Part shown: positions 1 to 9,000 of the stretch, one piece after another | How positions within the stretch are numbered: the stretch's first letter is position 1 | Layout: each line of letters starts with the position of its first letter | Origin: Streptomyces graminofaciens | Lineage (GTDB): Bacteria > Actinomycetota > Actinomycetes > Streptomycetales > Streptomycetaceae | Assembly: GCF_030294945.1 (NCBI RefSeq) | Contig: NZ_AP018448.1 | Location: 2,976,001 to 3,040,000, forward strand | Length of the DNA stretch: 64,000 nucleotides | Reading direction: 5' to 3' | Notes under the pieces: model-generated | What the model saw: the letters and a program-made list of their open reading frames with translations, nothing else | Database searches by the model: none | Told to the model about the DNA's origin: nothing | Program-made: the position numbers and the translations under genes

Positions 1-845
1 GCGTGCCAGGCGCGGCTGGCGCCGCCGTGGCCGCCGTCGCTCCACAACCCGGCGAAGACGGGCGTCGTGAACGTCTCGCCGGTCTCCAGCCGCAGCAGGC
101 CCGATTCGTCGTATCCGGCGCCGCCGGTGATCTGCACACGCGCGTCCGGGAGCTGGGCCACGGCGATCCGCCAGGAGCCCGACCAGCCGAGGGCGCAACC
201 GTAGACCTCGCCGCGCTCCTCGGTGGCGTCGGTGTCGAGGGCGACCCAGGGCAGATGCTGATGCCCGGTGTGGCCGCGCCGGCTGCCGATGACCTTCTCC
301 CCGTAGGTGAGGTCCCCGCGGACCAGGCGGGACTCGGCCGCCCACCGCCCGTGCAGCTGGGACAGCCGCCAGGCCTCCTCGCGAGGCGGCAGCGTCCAGG
401 TCGCCGAGTCGGCCCGCAGCAGCTCGACCGACGGCCCCTCGTTGACGAGGGTCACCCAGCGCTCGACGACATCGTCACGCATCCGGTAGTGGAGCGTGAT
501 CCCGAGCCCGTCGTCGGCGAACCGCAGCCGCAGCTCGTCGCCGTCGGCCTCGTAGGCCTCAAAGGTCCACTCGGTGCCGCGCCGCGTGTCCGTGCGCACA
601 AACAGGGCCGGGCGCACGAAGCGGGGGCCGCCCTCGACGGGGTACTCCTCGTGTCCGTCGACCGGGGCCTCGAACGGCCAGTACGGCAGCTGCTGCCTGG
701 CGGCCAGCTCCTCCGCGTCAGGGAGCCCCATCCGTGGGCCCCAGTGCAGATGCAGCAGCTCGTCGGCCTCCGTGAGCCGCAGGGCGTAACTGCTCGTAGG
801 CCCCGAAAGAAGCCAGGTCCGGCCATCAGCGCCGATTTCCAACAT
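1..845 (-). CDS. Alpha-galactosidase (GH36), N-terminal part, cut by window edge
   Basis: This reading frame has no stop from the ATG at 845 to the window start, so only about the first 281 residues are present. The translation begins MLEIGADGRTWLLSGP. It contains the run RGHTGHQHLPWVALD, typical of the N-terminal beta-sandwich domain of GH36 alpha-galactosidases (about 700 residues in full), which release terminal galactose from alpha-galactosides. The catalytic barrel lies outside the window. A GAGGG ribosome-binding site lies about 5 nt before the ATG. No signal peptide is seen, so a cytoplasmic enzyme is likely. It is divergent from the phosphatase gene at 1069. Family assignment is from recognised sequence features, not a search. 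Confidence 0.8.
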   Translation of the reverse strand, partial: MLEIGADGRTWLLSGPTSSYALRLTEADELLHLHWGPRMGLPDAEELAARQQLPYWPFEAPVDGHEEYPVEGGPRFVRPALFVRTDTRRGTEWTFEAYEADGDELRLRFADDGLGITLHYRMRDDVVERWVTLVNEGPSVELLRADSATWTLPPREEAWRLSQLHGRWAAESRLVRGDLTYGEKVIGSRRGHTGHQHLPWVALDTDATEERGEVYGCALGWSGSWRIAVAQLPDARVQITGGAGYDESGLLRLETGETFTTPVFAGLWSDGGHGGASRAWH

Positions 846-921
846 CAAGCCCTCACAGATTCGAACAGGTGCGATCAAGCCTCAGCATCATCGCAGGCCG
901 CCGCGGCTCCGTGACGGCGCC

Positions 922-965
922 TGTGGACAACTGTCGGCGAGTGCCCCTTCGGCACCTGTGGACAA
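922..965 (-). other. Pair of DnaA boxes (TTGTCCACA)
   Basis: The 9-mer TGTGGACAA, the reverse complement of the GC-preferred Streptomyces DnaA box TTGTCCACA, occurs perfectly at 922-930 and again at 957-965. Each lies inside a 12-base direct repeat, CTGTGGACAACT. They sit in the gap between the divergent alpha-galactosidase and phosphatase genes. No AT-rich unwinding region or dnaA/dnaN gene is nearby, so this is not the replication origin. DnaA titration or DnaA-dependent transcription control is possible (inference). Confidence 0.55.
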
Positions 966-1068
966 CTCATTGCCGTAGGAACCTATGTCGTATCGTCGAG
1001 TGCGCGCCTCATTGCCGAGTGCGTGTCCGTCGACGATCGGCGCCGACGGGCGGAGGGGAGGAGCCCCA

Positions 1069-1866
1069 GTGACGCAGCAGATCCCGTCGACCGAGCCCGA
1101 GCTGACCGGAGTGCGCAACTTCCGCGATGTCGGCGGCTTGCCGACCGTGGACGGCCGGCGTGTGCGCCACGGAGTGCTGTTCCGCAGCGGTCACCTCGCG
1201 CACGCGACCGACGAGGACAGCGCGTTCCTTGCCTCCCTGGGCCTGCACACGATCTTCGACTTCCGGAACGCGGCGGACCAGAAGCTGGAGGGCCCGGACG
1301 TCGAGCTGCCCGGCGTGCGCAATCTGAACCTGCCGCTGACCGACCCGGCGGACGGCGCCGAGTTCTGGAAGATGGTCCGCGACGGCGACCTGGACCAGCT
1401 GCGCGCCCTGCTGGACGGCGGCAAGGCGGCGGACCGGATGATCAACTCCTATCGCGCGATCGTCAAGCAGCGCACGGCCGAGCACTCCCGGGTGCTGCAC
1501 GCGCTGGCCGAGGACAGCGTGCCCGCCCTGATGCACTGCGCCGCCGGCAAGGACCGCGCGGGTCTCTCCATCGCGGTGACGCTGCTCGCCGTGGGGGTGG
1601 AGCGCGAGGCCGTCGTCGCCGACTACCTGGAGTCGAACGCCAAGCACCGCCGCTACAAGGTCCACCGCAGCAGCACGTCCGCGAGCGCCTACTCCCCCGA
1701 GGTCATGGAGCTGCTGAGCCCGCTCTTCGACGCCCGCGCCGAGTATCTGACTGCGGCCTTCGAGACCATCGAGGAGACCTGGGGCGATGTGGACACCTAC
1801 CTGGAGCAGGGTCTGAGCGTGACGCCCCGGACCCGGGAGCGCCTACGCGAGCGGCTGCTCGACTGA
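1069..1866 (+). CDS. Tyrosine-protein phosphatase (Y_phosphatase3 family)
   Basis: This 265-residue cytoplasmic protein carries the P-loop signature HCAAGKDRAG at about residues 156-165, with Cys157 as nucleophile and the Arg of DRAG as phosphate binder. The N-terminal GVRNFRDVGGLP motif is typical of the family that includes mycobacterial PtpB, which dephosphorylates phosphotyrosine and sometimes phosphoinositides. The GTG at 1069 was chosen because a strong GGAGGGGAGGAG ribosome-binding site precedes it. An upstream in-frame start at 985 would add 28 poorly conserved residues. The gene stands alone, divergent from the alpha-galactosidase. Its substrate is unknown. Confidence 0.88.
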   Translation: MTQQIPSTEPELTGVRNFRDVGGLPTVDGRRVRHGVLFRSGHLAHATDEDSAFLASLGLHTIFDFRNAADQKLEGPDVELPGVRNLNLPLTDPADGAEFWKMVRDGDLDQLRALLDGGKAADRMINSYRAIVKQRTAEHSRVLHALAEDSVPALMHCAAGKDRAGLSIAVTLLAVGVEREAVVADYLESNAKHRRYKVHRSSTSASAYSPEVMELLSPLFDARAEYLTAAFETIEETWGDVDTYLEQGLSVTPRTRERLRERLLD

Positions 1867-1893
1867 CGGCCCGCCCCCTGGGACCAACCAGCA

Positions 1894-2016
1894 CTACTTC
1901 TTGGCGCCCACCTCGAACAGCAGATAGACGAAGGCCGCGAAGAGATGACCGACCGCGATGTAGATGATGAGCCGCACCCACAGGGCGCGGGGGAACTTCT
2001 CTTCCAGGTCTCTCAC
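1894..2016 (-). CDS. Small membrane protein, DUF6126 family
   Basis: This 40-residue protein starts with GTG at 2016. That start overlaps the stop of the XRE-cupin gene in the sequence GTGA, which implies translational coupling. The peptide has a charged N-terminus (VRDLEEKFPRALW) followed by one hydrophobic segment, about residues 13-35, and ends in GAKK. It resembles the DUF6126 small proteins that, from memory, accompany XRE-cupin regulators in Streptomyces. The function is unknown. A membrane partner or sensor of the regulator is an inference from the coupling alone. Confidence 0.72.
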   Translation of the reverse strand: MRDLEEKFPRALWVRLIIYIAVGHLFAAFVYLLFEVGAKK

Positions 2017-2672
2017 GGGGTTTCTCCGGTGGTGGTGATCGGACCGAGGCAGAGCGCGGCGGTCGGGCTCTGCAGCAGGGTGTGGACGAAGAGGAGATCG
2101 GCGCCGTCGTGATCGGCGGCGGCGATGCGGTGCGGGGTCAGCGAGTCGAAGTGGGCGCTGTCCCCCGGCGCGAGCAGGTGCGCGGTGTCGCCGAGCCGCA
2201 GCCGCAGCCGCCCGTTGAGGACGTACAGCCACTCCTCACCGGGATGGACGCGCACGAGATCGCCCTGGGCGCCGTACGGCACATGGACCCGCAGGGCCTG
2301 CATGCCACGGCCGGACGCGCCCGCCTGCCAGTACGTCCAGCCGCCGGCCTTCGTCGATTCCATGTCGGCGGCCCGGACGACCGCGTCCCGCTCGGCGACG
2401 GTCTCGCCGAGCAGCTCCGAGACGGTCGTACCGTAAATGCGGGCGAGCGCGAGCAGCATCGGCAGTGAGGGCTGACGCTGCCCGGTCTCCAGCCGGGAGA
2501 GGTGCGCGGGCGAGAGCCCGGCGGCGCGGGCCGCGGCCTCCAGCGTGAGGGAGGCCCGGCGGCGCAGGGCCCGCAGCTGCGGGGCGACGACGGGCAGCTC
2601 GGCGGACGGCTCCCCGCCCGCGTCGGGCTCGCGCCGGGGCTCTGGAGGGTTCGTCCCCTCGGAAGGGCTCAT
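2013..2672 (-). CDS. XRE-family transcriptional regulator with C-terminal cupin domain
   Basis: The protein has 219 residues. Residues about 32-88 form an HTH_3/XRE DNA-binding domain (LTLEAAARAAGLSPAHLSRL). Residues about 126-200 form a cupin_2 barrel (HPGEEWLYVLNGRLRL), which usually binds a small ligand or metal. The N-terminal 30 residues are a Pro/Glu-rich tail. It lies just downstream of the hopanoid operon in the same direction. Its promoter gap contains two matched 15-bp palindromes (2694-2728) that are good autoregulatory operator candidates. No clear ribosome-binding site precedes the ATG, so translation may be leaderless. Its ligand is unknown. Confidence 0.87.
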   Translation of the reverse strand: MSPSEGTNPPEPRREPDAGGEPSAELPVVAPQLRALRRRASLTLEAAARAAGLSPAHLSRLETGQRQPSLPMLLALARIYGTTVSELLGETVAERDAVVRAADMESTKAGGWTYWQAGASGRGMQALRVHVPYGAQGDLVRVHPGEEWLYVLNGRLRLRLGDTAHLLAPGDSAHFDSLTPHRIAAADHDGADLLFVHTLLQSPTAALCLGPITTTGETP

Positions 2673-2693
2673 GCCTTACATTCAGCCGGAGCC

Positions 2694-2728
2694 TTGCCTC
2701 TGCGGCAAATTTCTTGCCTCAGAGGCAA
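2694..2728. promoter_or_regulatory. Twin 15-bp palindromic operators upstream of the XRE-cupin gene
   Basis: TTGCCTCTGCGGCAA (2694-2708) and TTGCCTCAGAGGCAA (2714-2728) are two copies of one palindrome, the second perfect and the first with one mismatched pair. They are spaced exactly 20 bp start to start, about two helical turns, so bound dimers would lie on one DNA face. They sit 22-56 bp before the XRE start codon and are the obvious autoregulatory site. Binding is inferred, not shown. Confidence 0.75.
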
Positions 2729-2746
2729 ACTCCCTGTTGGTCGGCG

Positions 2747-4156
2747 CTACCGGTTGGCGACCGCCTGCTTCACCAGCGTCCTGCCGAAGTCCCACATCAG
2801 TCCGCCCCCGCCGTGCGCGTCGTCCATCACCTCGGTGAAGGCGTCGACGAACCGGTCCACCTCCCGCTCGCCGATGATCAGCGGCGGGATCAGTTTGATC
2901 ACCTCCAGGTGGTCGCCGGAGACCTGGGTGAGGATGCGGTGCCGTTGCAGCAGCGGAACGACGACCATCTGCGCGAAGAGTCCCTTGCGTGCCGCCTGGA
3001 GCATGGTCCAACGGCTGCGCAGCTTCAGCGACTTGGGCCTGCCGAACTCGATGCCGATCATCAGGCCCCGGCCGCGTACGTCGCTGAGCAGCTCGTACTT
3101 CTCGACCAGCGCGGCCAACCGGCCCTTCAGCAGCTCTCCCGTGGCCCGGGCGCCCGCCACGATCTCCTCGTTCTCCATGACGGACAGCACCGCGAGACCC
3201 GCCGCCATGGCCTGCGCGTTGGAGCCGAAGCTCGCGGAGTGGACGAGGACGCGGTCCATGGACGAGTAGACCTTCCTGAAGATCCACTCCTTGCCGAGGG
3301 TCGCGCCGACGGGCACATAGCCGCCGGAGAGCGCCTTGGCCACACACACCAGGTCCGGTTCCACGCCCTCCTCATGCTGGTAGGCGTAGAAGTCCCCGGT
3401 CCGCCCGAGGCCGGTCTGCACCTCATCGGCGATGAGCAGCGCCTTGTGCCCCCGCAGCAGTTCCTGCGCGGCGCGCAGATAGCCGGGGGGCGCCTCGTGC
3501 ACACCCTTGCCCTGGACGGGTTCGACGATGAGCGCGGCGACGTCGCCCTTCTTCAGCTCCCGCGCCAGGGCGTCGAGATCTCCGAGCGGTACGGCCGTGT
3601 CGGGCAGCAGGGGCGCGAATCCGTCCCGGAAGCCCGACTCGCCGTTCACCGACAGGGAGCCCGTGGTCAGCCCGTGGAAGGCGTGGTCGCAGTACAGGAC
3701 GCGTGGTCTGCCGGTGGCGAACCGGGCGAACTTCAGCGCGGTCTCGACGGCTTCCGTGCCGCTGTTGCCGAAGAACACCCGGTCCAGGTGCGGGCTGTGC
3801 CCGAGCAGCCGCTCCGCCAGCAGTCCTGGCAGTGGCTGGCAGTCGAAGCGGGTGAGGTCGGCGAGCTGGGCGTCGAGGACGTCGTGCAGCGCCTTGCGGA
3901 CCACGGGGTGATGGCGGCCGAGGCCCATCACCCCGAACCCGGCGAGCATGTCCAGGTAGTCGTCGCCGTCCGCGTCCCAGAAGTACGCGCCCTCGGCCCG
4001 TTCGTAGACCTTGTCGAAGCCGATGGTGTGCAGCATGCGCGGGAGTTGGTGGTTGAGGTGCCGGGCGTGGAGTTCGTATCGCTCGGCACCGCGCTCGGCG
4101 ATGAGCCTGCCGAGGTCGAACTCCTCGCCCCCGGCGGCGGGTTGCGCAGTGGTCAT
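2747..4156 (-). CDS. hpnO: Hopanoid aminotransferase (HpnO-like, class III PLP)
   Basis: This 469-residue class III aminotransferase has [16 protein letters not shown] (PLP phosphate-binding region), the [12 protein letters not shown] motif and the PLP-lysine context [12 protein letters not shown]. In hopanoid producers HpnO is thought to convert the ribosylhopane-derived aldehyde to aminobacteriohopanetriol. Its position as last gene of the hopanoid operon supports this over an ornithine or acetylornithine role. The ATG at 4156 overlaps the dxs stop in ATGA. The same frame stays open far upstream through dxs, but that extension is an antisense-like shadow. The XRE regulator follows 74 bp downstream. 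Confidence 0.85.
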   Translation of the reverse strand: MTTAQPAAGGEEFDLGRLIAERGAERYELHARHLNHQLPRMLHTIGFDKVYERAEGAYFWDADGDDYLDMLAGFGVMGLGRHHPVVRKALHDVLDAQLADLTRFDCQPLPGLLAERLLGHSPHLDRVFFGNSGTEAVETALKFARFATGRPRVLYCDHAFHGLTTGSLSVNGESGFRDGFAPLLPDTAVPLGDLDALARELKKGDVAALIVEPVQGKGVHEAPPGYLRAAQELLRGHKALLIADEVQTGLGRTGDFYAYQHEEGVEPDLVCVAKALSGGYVPVGATLGKEWIFRKVYSSMDRVLVHSASFGSNAQAMAAGLAVLSVMENEEIVAGARATGELLKGRLAALVEKYELLSDVRGRGLMIGIEFGRPKSLKLRSRWTMLQAARKGLFAQMVVVPLLQRHRILTQVSGDHLEVIKLIPPLIIGEREVDRFVDAFTEVMDDAHGGGGLMWDFGRTLVKQAVANR

Positions 4157-6123
4157 GCCTGTTTCTCCTTGGACAGCTGGGCCTCGGGCAGCTCGGCCCC
4201 GGACGACTCCCCCTTCGCGCGCTCGTCCCGGGCCGCCAGACACGCGCTGATCCGCCCCGCGACGTCGACCGGTGTCAGCCCGATGTCCGCCAGCACCTCG
4301 CCCCGCTTGGCGTGCGCGAGGAACTGCTCCGGGATCCCGAACCGCCGTACGGGTACGTCGACATCCGCGTCCCCCAGCGCCAGCGCGACCGCCGAACCGA
4401 CCCCGGCAGCCCGGCTGTTGTCCTCCACGACGGCCACGAGCCGGTGCTCGGCGGCGAGGCCGGGCAGCGCCGGGTCGACGGGCTTGACCCAGCGGGGGTC
4501 GACGACCGTGCACCCGATGCCGCGCGCCTGAAGCAGCTCGGCGGCCTGCAGACACACCGGCGCCATGACACCGACGGCGACCAGCAGGACCTCCGGGCCA
4601 CCGGCGCCGACCGGGCCGACCGGGCCGCCCGTCGACCGGTGCAGCACATCCATGCCCCCCACCCGGCCCAGCGACGGGATCTCCGGCCCCACCGACTCCT
4701 TCGGGAACCGAATGACCGTCGGCGCGTCGTCGACGGCGACCGCCTCCCGCAACTGTGCCCGCAACTGTTCGGCGTCGCGCGGCGCGGCGACCCTGAGCCC
4801 GGGTACGACCTGGAGGATCGACATGTCCCACATACCGTTGTGCGAGGCCCCGTCGACGCCCGTGACCCCGGCCCGGTCCAGCACGAAGGTGACGCCGCAG
4901 CGGTGCAGGGCGACATCCATCAGCAGCTGGTCGAAGGCCCGGTTGAGGAAGGTCGCGTAGACGGCGACCACGGGGTGCAGCCCGCCGGTCGCGAGTCCCG
5001 CCGCCGACACCGTCGCGTGCTGTTCGGCGATGCCCACGTCCCAGACCCGGTCGGGGAACTTCTCGGCGAACCTGCCGAGCCCCACGGGGTGCAGCATGGC
5101 CGCCGTGATCGCCACGACGTCCTCGCGCTCGTCGGCGATCCGCACGATCTCGTCGCCGAAGACCGAGGTCCAGGAGGGTCCGCCGGAGGGCGCGAGCGGC
5201 TCGCAGGTCAGCGGGTCCATCACCCCGACCGTGTGGAAGTGGTCCTCCTCGTGGGCGAGCGCGGGCTCGTACCCTCGCCCCTTCTCGGTCAGACAGTGGA
5301 CGAGCACGGGCCCGTGGAAGCGTCTCGCGCGCCGCAGCGCCGACTCGACGGCGCCCACGTCGTGCCCGTCGATCGGACCGACGTACTTCAGCCCCAGGTC
5401 CTCGAACATGCCCTGCGGGGCGAACGCGTCCTTGAAGCCCTTCTTCGCCCCGTGCAGCGCCTCGTAGAAGGGGTGACCGACGACCGGGGTGCGCAGCAGC
5501 ACGTCCTTGCCCCAGGCCAGGAACTGCTCGTAGCCGTCCGTGGTGCGCAGGGTCGCGAGGTGGTTGGCGAGGCCGCCTATGGTCGGGGAGTACGAGCGTT
5601 CGTTGTCGTTGACGACGATGATCAGCGGCCGGTCCTTGGCGGCCGCGATGTTGTTGAGCGCCTCCCAGGCCATGCCGCCGGTGAGCGCGCCGTCGCCGAT
5701 GACCGCGACGACGTGGCCCTTCTCGCCCTGGACCTGGTGGGCCTTGGCGAGCCCGTCGGCCCAGCCGAGCGCCGTCGAGGCGTGGCTGTTCTCGACGATG
5801 TCGTGCTCCGACTCCTCGCGCGAGGGATAGCCGGACAGACCGCCCTTGCCGCGCAGCTTGGAGAAGTCCTGACGCCCGGTCAGAATCTTGTGTACGTAGC
5901 TCTGATGGCCGGTGTCCCACACGATGCGGTCGACGGGTGACTCGAAGACCCGGTGGAGCGCGATGGACAGTTCCACCACCCCCAGATTGGGCCCCAGGTG
6001 ACCGCCGGTCCTGGCGACCGCGTGCACCAGGAACTCCCGGATCTCGTCGGCCAATCGGTCCAGCTCCGCCTCGGACAGTGCCTTCAGGTCGCGTGGTTCC
6101 CTGATGTTCTCCAGAATCGTCAC
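4153..6123 (-). CDS. dxs: 1-deoxy-D-xylulose-5-phosphate synthase
   Basis: The full-length DXS has 656 residues. It condenses pyruvate and glyceraldehyde 3-phosphate, using thiamine diphosphate, in the first step of the MEP isoprenoid pathway. Visible motifs are the thiamine-diphosphate motif [16 protein letters not shown], the [12 protein letters not shown] region near the N-terminus and [15 protein letters not shown] in the pyrimidine-binding domain. It ends in a C-terminal transketolase domain followed by a charged tail. It lies between ispG and hpnO, so it likely boosts precursor supply for hopanoids. A housekeeping dxs copy elsewhere in the genome is expected (inference). Confidence 0.95.
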   Translation of the reverse strand: MTILENIREPRDLKALSEAELDRLADEIREFLVHAVARTGGHLGPNLGVVELSIALHRVFESPVDRIVWDTGHQSYVHKILTGRQDFSKLRGKGGLSGYPSREESEHDIVENSHASTALGWADGLAKAHQVQGEKGHVVAVIGDGALTGGMAWEALNNIAAAKDRPLIIVVNDNERSYSPTIGGLANHLATLRTTDGYEQFLAWGKDVLLRTPVVGHPFYEALHGAKKGFKDAFAPQGMFEDLGLKYVGPIDGHDVGAVESALRRARRFHGPVLVHCLTEKGRGYEPALAHEEDHFHTVGVMDPLTCEPLAPSGGPSWTSVFGDEIVRIADEREDVVAITAAMLHPVGLGRFAEKFPDRVWDVGIAEQHATVSAAGLATGGLHPVVAVYATFLNRAFDQLLMDVALHRCGVTFVLDRAGVTGVDGASHNGMWDMSILQVVPGLRVAAPRDAEQLRAQLREAVAVDDAPTVIRFPKESVGPEIPSLGRVGGMDVLHRSTGGPVGPVGAGGPEVLLVAVGVMAPVCLQAAELLQARGIGCTVVDPRWVKPVDPALPGLAAEHRLVAVVEDNSRAAGVGSAVALALGDADVDVPVRRFGIPEQFLAHAKRGEVLADIGLTPVDVAGRISACLAARDERAKGESSGAELPEAQLSKEKQA

Positions 6124-6165
6124 GCTCGGGCCCCCTCTCGGTCCGTGCTCTTCAGCCCGTGTTCG

Positions 6166-7323
6166 TCACTTCACGGTGACCGCCGGCTCCCCCGACGCGA
6201 CGCCGTCCTTCTCCATCTGCTCGGCGATCTTCATCGCCTCTTCGATGAGCGTCTCGACGATCTTCGACTCGGGGACGGTCTTGATGACCTCGCCCTTGAC
6301 GAAGATCTGCCCCTTGCCGTTGCCGGAGGCGACCCCGAGATCCGCCTCGCGTGCCTCGCCGGGCCCGTTGACGACGCAGCCCATGACCGCGACGCGCAAC
6401 GGCACCTCCATCCCTTCGAGCCCCGCCGTGACCTCGTCGGCGAGCTTGTACACATCGACCTGGGCCCGCCCGCACGACGGACACGACACGATCTCCAGCC
6501 GCCGCTGCCGCAGGTTCAGCGACTCCAGGATCTGGATGCCGACCTTGACCTCCTCGGCGGGCGGCGCGCTCAGCGAGACCCGGATCGTGTCGCCGATGCC
6601 CTCGCCGAGCAGGGCGCCGAAGGCGACGGCGGACTTGATGGTCCCCTGGAAGGCGGGACCGGCCTCGGTCACGCCCAGATGCAGCGGGTAGTCGCACTGC
6701 GCGGCCAGCTGCCGGTAGGCGTTGACCATCACCACCGGGTCGTTGTGCTTCACCGAGATCTTGATGTCCCGGAAGTCGTGCTCCTCGAACAGCGAGGCCT
6801 CCCACAGCGCCGACTCGACCAGCGCCTCGGGGGTGGCCTTGCCGTACTTCTGCAACAGCCGGCGGTCGAGCGAGCCCGCGTTGACCCCGATCCGGATCGG
6901 GGTCCCGTGGTCCTTCGCCGCCCGGGCGATCTCCTTCACCTTGTCGTCGAACTGCTTGATGTTGCCGGGGTTCACCCGCACCGCCGCACACCCCGCCTCG
7001 ATCGCCGCGAACACGTACTTCGGCTGGAAGTGGATGTCCGCGATCACCGGGATCTGCGACTTGCGGGCGATGGTCGCGAGCGCGTCCGCGTCGTCCTGCG
7101 TGGGGCAGGCGACCCGCACGATCTGGCAGCCGGACGCCGTCAGCTCGGCGATCTGCTGCAAGGTGGCACCGATGTCCGACGTACGCGTCGTCGTCATCGA
7201 CTGCACCGACACCGGGGCCCCGCCCCCGACCGCCACCGGCCCGACCTCGATCCGCCGCGACACGCGCCGCTCGGCGATCGGCCGGACCGGTACCTCGGGG
7301 ACACCCAAGGACACGGCAGTCAT
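6166..7323 (-). CDS. ispG: 4-hydroxy-3-methylbut-2-enyl diphosphate synthase (IspG/GcpE)
   Basis: This 385-residue iron-sulfur enzyme converts methylerythritol cyclodiphosphate to HMBPP in the MEP pathway. The N-terminal barrel has [12 protein letters not shown] and NPGNIKQFD. The C-terminal cluster-binding domain shows [12 protein letters not shown] and [11 protein letters not shown], supplying the three Cys and the Glu that ligate the 4Fe-4S cluster. It starts at ATG 7323, 4 nt after the hpnH stop. With dxs it makes a hopanoid-linked pair of MEP enzymes, probably a second copy in the genome (inference). Confidence 0.95.
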   Translation of the reverse strand: MTAVSLGVPEVPVRPIAERRVSRRIEVGPVAVGGGAPVSVQSMTTTRTSDIGATLQQIAELTASGCQIVRVACPTQDDADALATIARKSQIPVIADIHFQPKYVFAAIEAGCAAVRVNPGNIKQFDDKVKEIARAAKDHGTPIRIGVNAGSLDRRLLQKYGKATPEALVESALWEASLFEEHDFRDIKISVKHNDPVVMVNAYRQLAAQCDYPLHLGVTEAGPAFQGTIKSAVAFGALLGEGIGDTIRVSLSAPPAEEVKVGIQILESLNLRQRRLEIVSCPSCGRAQVDVYKLADEVTAGLEGMEVPLRVAVMGCVVNGPGEAREADLGVASGNGKGQIFVKGEVIKTVPESKIVETLIEEAMKIAEQMEKDGVASGEPAVTVK

Positions 7324-7327
7324 GGAG

Positions 7328-8350
7328 TCACCCTTGGTTCCCGGAGAGCGTCTCGCGCATGGCGCGGAGCGACTCCTTCAGCGACCCCATGGTGGCGAGC
7401 ACGGCGGTCGGCTCGTAGCCGCAGTGCGCCATGCAGTTGGCACAGCGCGGGTCCTTGCCCCGGCCGTACGCGTTCCAGTCGGTGTCCTCGATGAGCTCCC
7501 GGTACGTCGTGACGTACCCGTCGCTCATCAGATAGCAGGGCCGCTGCCAGCCGAAGAGGGAGTAGTTGGGGATCGCCCACGCCGTGCACGGGAAGTCGAC
7601 CTTGCCCTCCAGGAAGTCCAGAAACAGGGGCGAGTGGTTGAGGCGCCAGCGACGGCGGTTGCCGCCCGAGAAGGCCTTCCTGAACAGCTCCCGGGTCTGC
7701 TCCACACCGAGGAAGTGCTCCTGGTCGGGGGCCTTCTCGTAGGCGTAGGCGGGCGAGATCATCATCTCGTCGACCTGGAGGTCGTCGTTGAGGTAGTTGA
7801 GGACCTCGATGATGGTCTGCGGGGTGTCGGTGTTGAAGAAGGTCGAGTTGGTGGTCACCCGGAAGCCGCGCCTCTTGGCCTCCTTGATGGCGGCCACGGC
7901 CTCGTCGAACACCCCCTCCTTCGCCACCGACTCGTCGTGCCGCTCGCGCAGCCCGTCGATGTGCACGGCGAACGCGAAGTACGGCGAGGGCTTGAACTTG
8001 TCCATCTTCTTGCGCAGCAGCATGGCGTTGGTGCACAGGAAGACGTACTTCCTCCTCGCCACCAACTGCCGCACGATCTCGTCGATCTGAGGGTGCATCA
8101 GAGGCTCGCCGCCGGCGATCGACACCATCGGCGCTCCGGACTCCAGGACGGCGCCCACGGCCTGCGCCACCGGCATGCGCTGCTTGAGCACCCCGGCCGG
8201 GTGCTGGATCTTGCCGCAGCCCTCGCACTTCAGATTGCAGGCGTAGAGCGGTTCCAACTCGACGATCAGCGGGAACTTGTCCCGCTTGCGGAGCTTCTGT
8301 TCAGCGAGATACGTCGCCACCTTGATGGACTGGCGGAGCGGCATGGCCAT
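7328..8350 (-). CDS. hpnH: Adenosylhopane-forming radical SAM enzyme HpnH
   Basis: This 340-residue radical SAM protein has the cluster motif [12 protein letters not shown] (CX3CX2C) at about residues 43-54. The SPASM-like C-terminal half has [16 protein letters not shown]. HpnH joins 5'-deoxyadenosine to hopene (diploptene) to form adenosylhopane, the first side-chain step. The ATG at 8350 (MAMPLRQS) was chosen because AGGAGG lies 8 nt upstream, inside the end of hpnG. A start at 8389 would push into hpnG. It is followed after 4 nt by ispG. Confidence 0.93.
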   Translation of the reverse strand: MAMPLRQSIKVATYLAEQKLRKRDKFPLIVELEPLYACNLKCEGCGKIQHPAGVLKQRMPVAQAVGAVLESGAPMVSIAGGEPLMHPQIDEIVRQLVARRKYVFLCTNAMLLRKKMDKFKPSPYFAFAVHIDGLRERHDESVAKEGVFDEAVAAIKEAKRRGFRVTTNSTFFNTDTPQTIIEVLNYLNDDLQVDEMMISPAYAYEKAPDQEHFLGVEQTRELFRKAFSGGNRRRWRLNHSPLFLDFLEGKVDFPCTAWAIPNYSLFGWQRPCYLMSDGYVTTYRELIEDTDWNAYGRGKDPRCANCMAHCGYEPTAVLATMGSLKESLRAMRETLSGNQG

Positions 8351-8355
8351 CTGGC

Positions 8356-9000
8356 TCACCTCCTGGGGAGCAGCAAAGAACGGTGCCATTCGAAGAAAGC
8401 GGGAAGGACGGCACGAAGGACGCGGAAAGCCGATATTCCACCGCGCACAGTGCCAATCCGGACGAGTTCATGCTCTGGAGCGTCCACGACCACCCGTACG
8501 GCCGCAACCGGGCGCACGCCCTGGCGTACGGCGCTGTGGAGCGTGACCGCCGACTCCATGTCCACCGCGATCGCTCCGGTGGCGAGCAGATCGGAGCGTT
8601 CCGATCCGCGTACGACGTGGTCGGAACCGGTGAGGGGGCCGGTGTGCACCGTCCGCCCGGGCACGGCCCGCACCAGCTCCTTGATCAGCCGTTCGGTGCC
8701 CACACAAGGTGTGACGGCGCCGTCGGGGCCACGGGTCTCCTCCGCGACCACCAGGTCCCCGGGGTGCATGCCCGGCGCGAGCCCGGCGCAGAACCCGGTG
8801 GCCAGCACGGCCGCGTCGGCGAGCGCCGGGTCGGCGAGGACCCGGGTGACGGACCGCTCGGCGGCCTTCGGCCCCATGCCGGTGCGCAGTACGGTGACCG
8901 GGCCCCCGGCGCCGGCCCGGTCACCGCTGCGCAGGGCGAGCTGCTCGATGCTGAGCGCGCAGGCGATCAGCAGCGGGGCCGGGGCGGAGGCCATGGTCAT
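8356..9000 (-). CDS. hpnG: Hopanoid-associated nucleosidase/phosphorylase HpnG
   Basis: This 214-residue PNP_UDP-like protein has LLIACALSIEQLALR at the N-terminus, RTGMGPKAAERSV (phosphate/ribose site) and AVDMESAVTLHSA, the Met-Glu pair that holds ribose. HpnG releases adenine from adenosylhopane to give ribosylhopane. Older annotations sometimes mislabel this protein as an HMB-PP reductase; the sequence does not support that. Its ATG at 9000 overlaps the shc stop by one base (TGATG), and hpnH follows 5 nt downstream, so the three genes are translationally linked. Confidence 0.88.
   Translation of the reverse strand: MTMASAPAPLLIACALSIEQLALRSGDRAGAGGPVTVLRTGMGPKAAERSVTRVLADPALADAAVLATGFCAGLAPGMHPGDLVVAEETRGPDGAVTPCVGTERLIKELVRAVPGRTVHTGPLTGSDHVVRGSERSDLLATGAIAVDMESAVTLHSAVRQGVRPVAAVRVVVDAPEHELVRIGTVRGGISAFRVLRAVLPAFFEWHRSLLLPRR

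Noticed and set aside
922..965. Chromosomal replication origin
   Set aside because: Only two DnaA boxes, with no AT-rich element and no dnaA-dnaN-rpmH genes nearby.
2714..4531. Long plus-strand ORF antisense to hpnO and dxs
   Set aside because: High-GC genes create long antisense frames. The translation has shadow-type composition and no ribosome-binding site or motif.
2747..5920. A 1057-codon minus-strand frame running from the aminotransferase through dxs
   Set aside because: Only the part after ATG 4156 looks like protein; the upstream half is an Arg/Gly-rich shadow of dxs in another frame, produced by high GC. It is not a fusion gene.
8356..9000. HMB-PP reductase (IspH) annotation for hpnG
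   Set aside because: The sequence has nucleoside-phosphorylase motifs and none of the conserved Cys of IspH.
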